Made by a program: the position numbers and the translations under genes
The notes under the pieces: generated by a model
What the model was told of the DNA's origin: nothing
What the model saw: only the letters and a program-made list of their open reading frames with translations
Database searches by the model: none
Part shown: positions 5,826 through 12,120 of the stretch, piece after piece
Numbering within the stretch: position 1 is the first letter of the stretch
Layout of the letters: the number at the start of each line of letters is the position of its first letter
Assembly (NCBI GenBank): GCA_039933785.1
Contig: JBDTNL010000085.1
Location: 1-13,611, forward strand
DNA: 13,611 nt
Reading direction: 5' to 3'
Source: JBDTNL01 sp039933785
GTDB lineage: Bacteria; Acidobacteriota; Thermoanaerobaculia; Multivoradales; JAGPDF01

Positions 5826-6314
5826 TTACTTCGCGCCCTCGGACAACGTGCCGCACATACCGCCGATGATCAACCAGGTATCGCCGGATTTCATCCACGT
5901 GTGCGTGATCTTCAATACCTTGCCCTTGCCTTCCACTTTCCCGTCCGGGTAGGTGTCCACTCGGGTAAACCGGTAGTGATCCACCACGATGTTGCCGAAG
6001 TCCTCGGCGCCTTCGTGTGTCAGGTCGAGCGAGACCGCGATGTGCTTGTCGCGCACCTTGCGCACCCAGTCGCCGATCGACGCCTTGCGCATGGGATGGT
6101 CCTCGCCGCAGGGCCAGCCGATGAACTTGTCGTGCCAGAGCGAAACGTAGCTGTCGACGTCTCCCGCCTTGACCGAACGCCAGTACTCCGCCTCCCGCTG
6201 CCACACCTGCTCGACACTCTTGGAGTCAGGCGGCAGCGCCGCGGCCGGGCCGGTTGCCGAGTGAGCCGCAGTTGCCACGAGTGCGAGGACCACGAAGACG
6301 GCTGAGCGATTCAA
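5826..6314 (-). CDS. Secreted DUF4440 / SnoaL-like (NTF2-fold) protein
   Basis: A 162-residue protein. Residues 1 to about 20 are a signal peptide (AVFVVLALVATAAHSA). The mature part has the NTF2-like DUF4440 layout: a helix with VEQVWQREAEYWRSVKAGDV, then DSYVSLWHDKFIGWP, a middle with VVDHYRFTRVDTYP, and a final strand pair KITHTWMKSGDTWLIIGGMC. DUF4440 domains bind small ligands or form parts of enzymes; no catalytic residues can be assigned. The start is TTG at 6314, with a perfect GGAGGT (plus-strand ACCTCC at 6321-6326) six bases upstream. A truncated relative of the same family lies at 11867-11963. Confidence 0.85.
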   Translation of the reverse strand: MNRSAVFVVLALVATAAHSATGPAAALPPDSKSVEQVWQREAEYWRSVKAGDVDSYVSLWHDKFIGWPCGEDHPMRKASIGDWVRKVRDKHIAVSLDLTHEGAEDFGNIVVDHYRFTRVDTYPDGKVEGKGKVLKITHTWMKSGDTWLIIGGMCGTLSEGAK

Positions 6315-6558
6315 GGTGTTACCTCCGATCGGTTATGGATGCCGGACCATGGCCACCGAACGACGATGGCCCGTCCAATGTGGGCAAAGGATACTCGAGA
6401 GCGGGTTCTCACCACCCCTCGCGCTCCTCGCGCCATGTGATTTCTCCGCGACATGCTCATATGATCCAAACACAACAACTTCACTGAGTGCATAGGCCGC
6501 AGATCGCCGCCAACAGAAGTCGTAGTGGCCAACAGACGATCCACTGGAGGTTCCTTCG

Positions 6559-7170
6559 ATGTCCACAAGCCCTGGCGCAAACAAGCCGCCAGCGGGAGTG
6601 TTGGTGCCCTGCCCCATATGTGGCCATCAACTTTCACCGTTGGCGGCGAGCTGTCCCTCATGCGGTCATCCCATCGCGAGAGCGCCGGCAGCCGAGAATG
6701 CAAAATGGGAGGAAGTCAGCCGCATGGGCGGGATGGTGGCGCTCGTCATCTCCACGCTCACGCTCGGTGGGCAAGCGGTGTTTTTGCGTCTGGTGAAAAG
6801 CGATGTCAGCGAAGCCAGCGCCGATACGTTGTTCCAGGTCTTTGTGCAAACCGCACCGCTCACGATCGCCGTGGCGATCGTCGGCCTGGCGATCATCAGA
6901 AAGTGGGTCGACGGCTTTTTGAAGGTCGTTCTTTTGAGCGCCTGGGTCTTGTTTGCTTCGCTCCAGCTGGGCAGTCGGCTGGGCAGGATGGGAAAACTGC
7001 CGACACTAGGGAATGGCGTGCTGAGCGTAGTGTTCGGCGCGACGGCGTTTTACTGGAAGATCTACGGACCCAGCCTTTTCGTCTCAGCGCTTGTTCTGGG
7101 CGGGTTCCTGGCGTGGGTGGTCAACAAAGTGTGGCCGGAATCAAAAGCCGCCAAACTCGTCCGCGACTAA
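6559..7170 (+). CDS. Zinc-ribbon multispanning membrane protein
   Basis: A 203-residue protein with an N-terminal double-Cys zinc ribbon, CPICGH (Cys18, Cys21) and CPSCGHP (Cys32, Cys35), then a short linker and about five hydrophobic segments near 57-77, 95-114, 119-137, 147-165 and 169-188. Such proteins carry a cytoplasmic zinc-binding head on a membrane domain; the role is unknown. The ATG at 6559 is supported by GGAGG at 6546-6550, eight bases upstream. The gene is convergent with the DUF1801 gene and the two stop codons overlap (TAA 7168-7170; TAG on the minus strand over 7167-7169). The 244 bases before the start hold no other gene I can support. Confidence 0.8.
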   Translation: MSTSPGANKPPAGVLVPCPICGHQLSPLAASCPSCGHPIARAPAAENAKWEEVSRMGGMVALVISTLTLGGQAVFLRLVKSDVSEASADTLFQVFVQTAPLTIAVAIVGLAIIRKWVDGFLKVVLLSAWVLFASLQLGSRLGRMGKLPTLGNGVLSVVFGATAFYWKIYGPSLFVSALVLGGFLAWVVNKVWPESKAAKLVRD

Positions 7171-7682
7171 TCAGCGCCGGGCTTTTGCCGGCCGGCGTGT
7201 AGAGGCCACTCCTGCTGCTTTCGTCGCGCGGCGCGCTCCTTCTGTGCCTCCGCCTTGATGATCACCGAGCCCGAAGCGCTCGCATCGAGACGGAGCTTCG
7301 CGAGCTTCAAGGCGGCCGCCATCAACACTTCGATCTCCGCGCGGTCGAAGTCCGCAACCGTGTTCAGCACGATATGACGCACCGTCCCGCGACCTTGCAG
7401 CAGGTTGTTCGGATCCGACTTCGACAATCGAGCGCCGCGCGTGAAGAACAGCTTCACACAGTGCGGGTACAGCGCGATCGAGCACAGCGCATCGGAGCCG
7501 CCGCCATGCTCGGTCGGTGAATACGCGATCACCAACGCGTTCTGGCTGTCGTAGACGTAGACGAGCTCGTTCAGACCGGGCAGCCGATCACGCATCTTCG
7601 CGCGTAGCGCTTTTCCGAACTCGACCATCGCCGGCTCGTACTTCGCGAAGTAGCTCGCAAGCTGCGTTTCGGGATTCTTCAC
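7167..7682 (-). CDS. DUF1801 (YdhG-like) domain protein
   Basis: A 171-residue cytoplasmic protein. It opens VKNPETQLASYFAKYEPAMV (with the GTG start read as Met), then ALRAKMRDRLPGLNELVYVY, ALVIAYSPTEHG, SIALYPHCVKLFF and a Lys/Arg-rich tail with VIIKAEAQKERAARRK. The 'LR..M....P...E.V.Y' lead, the central 'SIALYPHCVKLFF' strand pair and the 'GTVRHIVL' block fit the DUF1801 fold, whose function is poorly defined. I chose GTG 7682 over a longer frame that starts at 7814 because AGAGGT (plus-strand ACCTCT 7689-7694) lies six bases upstream and the longer N-terminus is basic and unlike a protein of this family. Divergent from the dioxygenase-like gene. Confidence 0.8.
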   Translation of the reverse strand: MKNPETQLASYFAKYEPAMVEFGKALRAKMRDRLPGLNELVYVYDSQNALVIAYSPTEHGGGSDALCSIALYPHCVKLFFTRGARLSKSDPNNLLQGRGTVRHIVLNTVADFDRAEIEVLMAAALKLAKLRLDASASGSVIIKAEAQKERAARRKQQEWPLHAGRQKPGAD

Positions 7683-7808
7683 GCGCAGACCTCTTCTTGG
7701 TCGAATATGCTCCGCACCTATGGCGTGTCTCGACGGCAAGTGTAGCGCCGGTGAGAGGCGACTGAATCGACTCCACACGTGAACGGGTGAGACTGGGAGT
7801 AAACGCAT

Positions 7809-8465
7809 ATGCACTACCGGCTAGCTCCTGTCATCGCGCTGCTGTCACTCGCGGGACCTTTGTATGCGCGAGAGCCGATCGTTGGCCTCCCATGCGAAGG
7901 ATGCGAGGCGGTGTTTGAAGGTATGCCGCAGCAATTGCACTCTCGCGCCAGGATCGGACAGCGCAACGAACCTGGCATACCCATGTTGGTGACCGGCACA
8001 GTCGTCGATTCTCAGGGCAAGCCAAGAAATGGCGTTGTTGTCTATGCGTATCAGACGAACAACATGGGCATCTACCCCACTTCAGACAAGACCTTGGGGC
8101 AGGCCGCGCATCGTCATGGTCTGTTGCGCGCCTGGGCGTTGACGGATGCACAAGGCCGCTATGCCTTTGACACCATCAGGCCGGCCGGATATCCCAACAC
8201 CGATTTGCCAGCGCACATCCATATGCATGTTCTGGAGCGTGGCTGCTCCACGTACTACATTGACGACATCATGTTCAAAGACGATCCGCGGCTGACTCAA
8301 GACAAGATTCGCAAACTGACTCTAGGGCGCGGTGGGAACGGTATCGGTCTTCCCCGGCTCCACCAAGGCGTTTGGTCCATCACTCGGGATATCGAGCTGG
8401 GCAAAAACATCCCGGGGTATGCCGCCTGCACAGTTCCGTCTCGCAGACGGAGGATCAGACTATGA
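7809..8465 (+). CDS. Exported intradiol ring-cleavage dioxygenase-like protein
   Basis: A 218-residue protein with a likely signal peptide (MHYRLAPVIALLSLAGPLYA, cleavage after Ala20). The mature part has the intradiol dioxygenase beta-sandwich: VTGTVVDSQGKPRNGVVVYA, TNNMGIYPTSDK, LTDAQGRYAFDTIRPAGYPN and LPAHIHMHVLERG. The four residues that hold Fe(III) in protocatechuate/catechol 1,2-dioxygenases can be matched: Tyr89, Tyr128, His136 and His138. The loop between Tyr128 and His136 is shorter than in protocatechuate 3,4-dioxygenase. Cys29 and Cys32 near the mature N-terminus and Cys146/Cys207 could form disulfides. Extracytoplasmic members of the superfamily have poorly known substrates, so activity on an aromatic diol is inferred. 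GGGAGT (7795-7800) supports the start. Its stop overlaps the start of the TonB-dependent receptor gene (ATGA), so the two are co-translated. Confidence 0.83.
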   Translation: MHYRLAPVIALLSLAGPLYAREPIVGLPCEGCEAVFEGMPQQLHSRARIGQRNEPGIPMLVTGTVVDSQGKPRNGVVVYAYQTNNMGIYPTSDKTLGQAAHRHGLLRAWALTDAQGRYAFDTIRPAGYPNTDLPAHIHMHVLERGCSTYYIDDIMFKDDPRLTQDKIRKLTLGRGGNGIGLPRLHQGVWSITRDIELGKNIPGYAACTVPSRRRRIRL

Positions 8466-11257
8466 AGCGAACGACGTCATCGCCTGCGCTTGATCGCGCG
8501 GCAGTCTTCCTGCTGCTGGCCGCGCTCGCCGGCGGCCGCGGCGCGCTCGGCCAGAACACCAGCGCCTGGTTGCGCGGTGTCGTCAAGGACGCAAACGGGC
8601 CGATTTCCGGCGCCGCAATCGTGGCGAAAGACGAGGCCAGCGGCTTCAAGACCGCGGCCGCGGCCGGCAGCGACGGCACATTCCAGTTGGCGCTCGAGCC
8701 CGGGACGTACGAGGTCGCTGTGACCTCGGAGGCCTACACACCGCCGAGCCGGCGCCTGCAGGTGCATGTCGGCCAGGACATCCTCATGGTCTGCGTACTC
8801 TCGCCGAGCGAGTTGGTGCTCGAAGGCGTCGACACGCGCAATCCCGAACTTGCGACGCAGGTTACAACGCGCGAGATCGAGAACCTGCCACAGGACAGCC
8901 GCAATGTCCTGAACTTCGCGGCCCTCGCGCCCGGTATCCGCATCTCCGCCGACCCGCTGACCAAGACTTTCGCCGCCGCCGCGCAGCCCGCGGAGCAGAC
9001 CAATGTCTACATCGACGGCGTGAGCTTCAAGAACGACATTCTCCCGGGCGGCGCCGTCGGTCAGTTCTCGAGCCGCGGCAGTCTGTTCCCGCAAAACGCC
9101 GTGCAGGAGCTCCGCGTCGTCACCCAGAACTACAGCGCCGAGTACGGCAAGGCCTCGAGCGCGATCCTCTCGGCGGTCACCAAATCAGGCGGCAACGATT
9201 TGAAGGGCGAGGTTTTCTGGTTCTACCAGCCGAGCTCCTGGGTGGCGGATGCGCCGAAGCCTTTCCAGTACTCGACCCTGACGAGCAACGTCGACTACAA
9301 GCGCAGCCAGCCGGGGGTTTCCGTCGGCGGGCCGATCCTCCGGGACAAACTGCACTATTTCTTCTCGTATGAAGCCGTCGACGAGCAGGCGACGACGCCG
9401 GTCGCGATCGGCAACCCGAGTTTCCAGAGCGAGTTCGGACACTACGTCGGGGTCTTCGATAGCCCGTTCAAGTCGAACCTGGCGTTCGGCAAGCTGAGCT
9501 TTCAGCCCGCCCAGAACCAGCTCTTCGACGCCAGCGTCAACTACCGCCGCGAGCACGAGACGCGCGACTTCGGCAATACCACGTCGTTCGAGTCGGCCAC
9601 CGACCTCAAGAACTGGGTGTACGGCGCCACGCTGCGCCACGGCTGGAACAGCGACAAGGCCGTGAATCACGGTAGCTTGAGCTACCAGACCTACGCTTGG
9701 AATCCCGAGCCGCTCAACCCGACGCTCGTGGGCCGAAACTACGAAGGCGTGATCCGCATCGGCGGCGGCTCGACGACGCAGAAGCTCGAGCAGAGGAAGA
9801 TCGGGCTGCGCGACGACTACAGCAAGGCGCTCGAATGGCACGGCGACCACAACGTACAGGTGGGCGGCAACCTCGACTTCCTGAACTACAAGATCAACCG
9901 GAGCCAGAACGGCAACCCGCAGTTCGACTACCGCAACGACCCGGCGCGCGGCTTCACCTTCGCGCAACCCTACGAGGCCATCTTCGGCTTCGGCGATCCG
10001 ACGCAGAACATCAGCAATAGCCAGTACGGCCTCTACGGTCAGGACACCTGGCTCGTCGACTCGCACCTGACGCTCACCCTTGGGCTGCGCTGGGACTACG
10101 AGTCGGATCAGTTCGACGCTGGCTATGTCACCCCCGCGGCGATCGCCACAGGTCTCGCCGGCAAGGTCGATCCGAGCTACATCTCGAACGGCCACAACCG
10201 CTCGCAGTTCACCGGCGCCATCCAGCCGCGGCTCGGCTTCTCCTACGACGCCAAGGGCGACGGCCGGTCGGTCATCTTCGGCGGCCTCGGGCGCTACTAC
10301 GATCGCCTCTTTCTCAGCGCCACGCTCGACGAGCGGTTCCGTCTCGGCTTCCCGGTCTATCGCATCGCCTTTTCTCCCGACGGCCGGCCGGGCACAATCC
10401 AGTGGAACGACAGCTATCTGACGAAGGCTGGCCTTGACGAGCTCATCGCGAACGGCACGGCCAATCCCGAGATCTACCTGCTCAACAACAACACCAAGCC
10501 ACCGTACTCCGATCAGTGGAGCCTGGGCTTTCGCCAGCAGCTCGGCGACTGGCTCGGCTCACTGAGCTACAGCAACTCGCGCGGCCACCACGGATTCACC
10601 TGGCTCTCGGCGACCGGCCTCTGCTGCTCATCGCTCGTGCCGGGCTACGGCAACGTGATCCTCTCGGACCCGCGCGGCAAGGAGTACTGGTATGAGGGGC
10701 TGTTCCTCACCCTGGACCGTCCGTTCAAAGGCAAGTGGGGCGCGCGTTTCGCCTGGACGCACGCCAAGGCGGAGCAGAACGGCAACGACCTCTTCAGCCT
10801 CGACTATCCGAGCGCCTCGCAGTACCCGAGACGCGCGGTTCCGGGCTCGGAGAAGGACCGCATCGTCGCGACCGGGATGGTCGCTCTACCCTGGGACCTG
10901 CGCCTCAGCACCAACATCTCGCTCGGCACCGGCGGCGCGACCGACGTGCTCGACTTCTCGCAGGGCTTCGATCTCCCGGCGCGCCAGCAGACGCACCCCT
11001 TCGGTCGCTCGATCTACCCGCAAAAGAGTGGCGGGTTCGCCGACCGTACCGTCGATTTCCGTTTGCAGAAGGACTTCCGCATCCACGACGACTGGACGAT
11101 CGGCGTCACCGGCGAGATCTTCAACGCCTTCAACTGGGCGACGTACGGCTGTCTCAACAATTTCATTCCGCCCGGGGGCAACCCAACCTTCGGGCAGGCG
11201 AGTTGCACGACCAACCTCCCGCGCCGGTATCAGGTCGGGGCGCGGGTCAGCTTCTAG
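8462..11257 (+). CDS. TonB-dependent receptor, Oar-like, with N-terminal carboxypeptidase-regulatory domain
   Basis: A 931-residue outer-membrane protein. Residues 1 to about 30 are the signal peptide (AVFLLLAALAGGRGALG). A carboxypeptidase regulatory-like/CnaB-type beta-sandwich follows at about 36-105 (WLRGVVKDANGPISGAAIVA, DGTFQLALEPGTYEVAV). The plug domain lies at about 120-245, with TTREIENLPQDSRNVLNFAA, NVYIDGVSF, QNAVQELRVVTQNYSAEYGK and SAILSAVTKSGGNDLKGEVF. The rest is a 22-strand-type barrel, with an Arg/Tyr-rich end RRYQVGARVSF finishing in the terminal Phe expected for BAM-dependent assembly. There is no obvious TonB box. The start ATG at 8462 has GGAGG at 8449-8453. The substrate is unknown; the coupled dioxygenase-like gene hints at an aromatic or phenolic compound, but that is inference. 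The protein looks complete. Confidence 0.92.
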   Translation: MKRTTSSPALDRAAVFLLLAALAGGRGALGQNTSAWLRGVVKDANGPISGAAIVAKDEASGFKTAAAAGSDGTFQLALEPGTYEVAVTSEAYTPPSRRLQVHVGQDILMVCVLSPSELVLEGVDTRNPELATQVTTREIENLPQDSRNVLNFAALAPGIRISADPLTKTFAAAAQPAEQTNVYIDGVSFKNDILPGGAVGQFSSRGSLFPQNAVQELRVVTQNYSAEYGKASSAILSAVTKSGGNDLKGEVFWFYQPSSWVADAPKPFQYSTLTSNVDYKRSQPGVSVGGPILRDKLHYFFSYEAVDEQATTPVAIGNPSFQSEFGHYVGVFDSPFKSNLAFGKLSFQPAQNQLFDASVNYRREHETRDFGNTTSFESATDLKNWVYGATLRHGWNSDKAVNHGSLSYQTYAWNPEPLNPTLVGRNYEGVIRIGGGSTTQKLEQRKIGLRDDYSKALEWHGDHNVQVGGNLDFLNYKINRSQNGNPQFDYRNDPARGFTFAQPYEAIFGFGDPTQNISNSQYGLYGQDTWLVDSHLTLTLGLRWDYESDQFDAGYVTPAAIATGLAGKVDPSYISNGHNRSQFTGAIQPRLGFSYDAKGDGRSVIFGGLGRYYDRLFLSATLDERFRLGFPVYRIAFSPDGRPGTIQWNDSYLTKAGLDELIANGTANPEIYLLNNNTKPPYSDQWSLGFRQQLGDWLGSLSYSNSRGHHGFTWLSATGLCCSSLVPGYGNVILSDPRGKEYWYEGLFLTLDRPFKGKWGARFAWTHAKAEQNGNDLFSLDYPSASQYPRRAVPGSEKDRIVATGMVALPWDLRLSTNISLGTGGATDVLDFSQGFDLPARQQTHPFGRSIYPQKSGGFADRTVDFRLQKDFRIHDDWTIGVTGEIFNAFNWATYGCLNNFIPPGGNPTFGQASCTTNLPRRYQVGARVSF

Positions 11258-11263
11258 TGCATG

Positions 11264-11295
11264 GCCGGCGGCGGAACATCGGGTCCCCCGCCGGC
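11264..11295 (+). terminator. Hairpin after the receptor gene
   Basis: GCCGGCGG (11264-11271) pairs with CCGCCGGC (11288-11295), 8 bp with a 16-base loop, beginning six bases after the TAG of the receptor gene. No T-tract follows (ACTTGGG). It is a likely transcript end for the dioxygenase-receptor operon, though a Rho-dependent end is possible. Confidence 0.5.
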
Positions 11296-11363
11296 ACTTG
11301 GGCACGCGGTCCGTTGATTCACCAGACCGTCGGCCGCGACGGTTGCTCGGCCCTAGGTCTCAT

Positions 11364-11717
11364 ATGACCGATTTGCTGCGCTTCTTGAATCGTCTTGTCT
11401 GGTCGCTTGCTGCGACGCTCATGGGATGGGTTTCTTGCACGCTGCCGATAGACAGGCCGAATGCCCTGTTGGAGCTTTCTTGTCGGATGTTTAGCTGGCC
11501 GATTGGGCGTGCGCTTGCCGTGCTCTCGGCAGTTGGCGTGCGGAGCGATCCTCTCTCGATTGGATACTGCGATTTCTGCTCCTCGGCAGACCGGCTGTGG
11601 CGGGCGCTACTCACTGGCGTCGCGGTCTACCTCTTGATTTTCTACGTGCCGACGTTCTTGCGCTGGCTAACTCGGGCCTTACGTACGAGTGGAATGGGGA
11701 ATAGCCCCAAGAGTTGA
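11364..11717 (+). CDS. Small hypothetical membrane protein
   Basis: A 117-residue protein: MTDLLRFLNRLVWSLAATLM, a hydrophobic stretch to about 25, a second near 44-58 (WPIGRALAVLSAVGV), a loop with two Cys (GYCDFCSSADR), and a clear membrane segment WRALLTGVAVYLLIFYVPTF (about 79-98), then a basic tail ending GNSPKS. I do not recognise the family. The frame runs on upstream through the receptor gene in another phase, but that part is a shadow; ATG 11364 is the first sensible start, with only a weak TAGG nearby. Its base composition is less GC-rich than the receptor gene, so it may have come from elsewhere. A repeat copy begins 24 bases after the stop. Confidence 0.5.
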   Translation: MTDLLRFLNRLVWSLAATLMGWVSCTLPIDRPNALLELSCRMFSWPIGRALAVLSAVGVRSDPLSIGYCDFCSSADRLWRALLTGVAVYLLIFYVPTFLRWLTRALRTSGMGNSPKS

Positions 11718-11741
11718 GCCAACTCGCCACGGGTACCAACT

Positions 11742-11822
11742 AGGTGCCAGCCGATTCGTGAACAGTCACGGAATCAATGACTTACGCTGACCGCTTCTCG
11801 CTCGCCCGAAACGGGTGGCACT
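11742..11822. repeat. Dispersed inverted-repeat element, degenerate copy 4
   Basis: Starts AGGTGCCAGCCGATTCGTG and ends CCCGAAACGGGTGGCACT. The left end matches copies 1 and 2 closely, including a GGAATCAA block where those have AATCAACTAGAT. The right end resembles the variant CGGGTGGCACCT end of copy 3. The middle has diverged and the copy is about 14 bases shorter. Confidence 0.62.
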
Positions 11823-11866
11823 CAGATTGGCGCCTAGACAGGCGGGATCCTAGGTTGGAAGGTCCG

Positions 11867-11963
11867 TCATTTCAGACGCAGGCCGGCGCTGCGAATCACC
11901 ACCCACGTCCCGGCGCGCTTTTCCAGCAGGTCCGTATAGATGAGCTCGTCGCTGACGTCCTTG
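11867..11963 (-). pseudogene. C-terminal fragment of a DUF4440-type protein
   Basis: On the minus strand the sequence reads GKDVSDELIYTDLLEKRAGT, then WVVIRSAGLRLK and a TGA (plus-strand TCA at 11867-11869). 'DExxYTDxxxKRxGTWxVxxSxGxRL' is the C-terminal strand pair of DUF4440/NTF2-like proteins and parallels the end of the intact gene at 5826-6314. Only about 32 residues remain; homology stops exactly where a repeat right half begins (11964), and nothing upstream supplies the missing N-terminal part. I read it as a gene cut off by the repeat or by recombination at it. Confidence 0.65.
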
Positions 11964-12016
11964 CCGACGTCGATCGCTTCCGAATCACCTGGCACCTCTT
12001 TTGGGCACCTCTTTTG
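11964..12016. repeat. Dispersed element, right half (copy 5), with 13-bp tandem duplication
   Basis: GACGTCGATCGCTTCCGAAT, then CACCTGGCACCT, matches the right half of copies 1 and 2 nearly base for base; the left half is absent and a DUF4440 fragment stands in its place. The end is followed by GGCACCTCTTTTG twice in tandem (11991-12003, 12004-12016), parallel to the 15-bp duplication beside copy 2. From 12017 to 12120 I see no gene I can support. Confidence 0.75.
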
Positions 12017-12120
12017 GGCGCGCTTCCGGAAGAGCCTTCAGCGTCGTCTGGGGCTCGCGGCGGGGCCCGGTCGCAGGACGGCGATCGGTGACGCCTGACG
12101 TTTTCGGAGATCTCCTAGAA

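Noticed and set aside
7174..7196. CGCCGG...CCGGCG inverted repeat near the 3' end of the DUF1801 gene
   Set aside because: It lies within the coding region and is short; in DNA this GC-rich such hairpins are frequent by chance.
8477..10195. Long minus-strand frames inside the receptor gene
   Set aside because: These are typical antisense open frames of a GC-rich gene; the plus-strand frame has a complete domain order for a TonB-dependent receptor.
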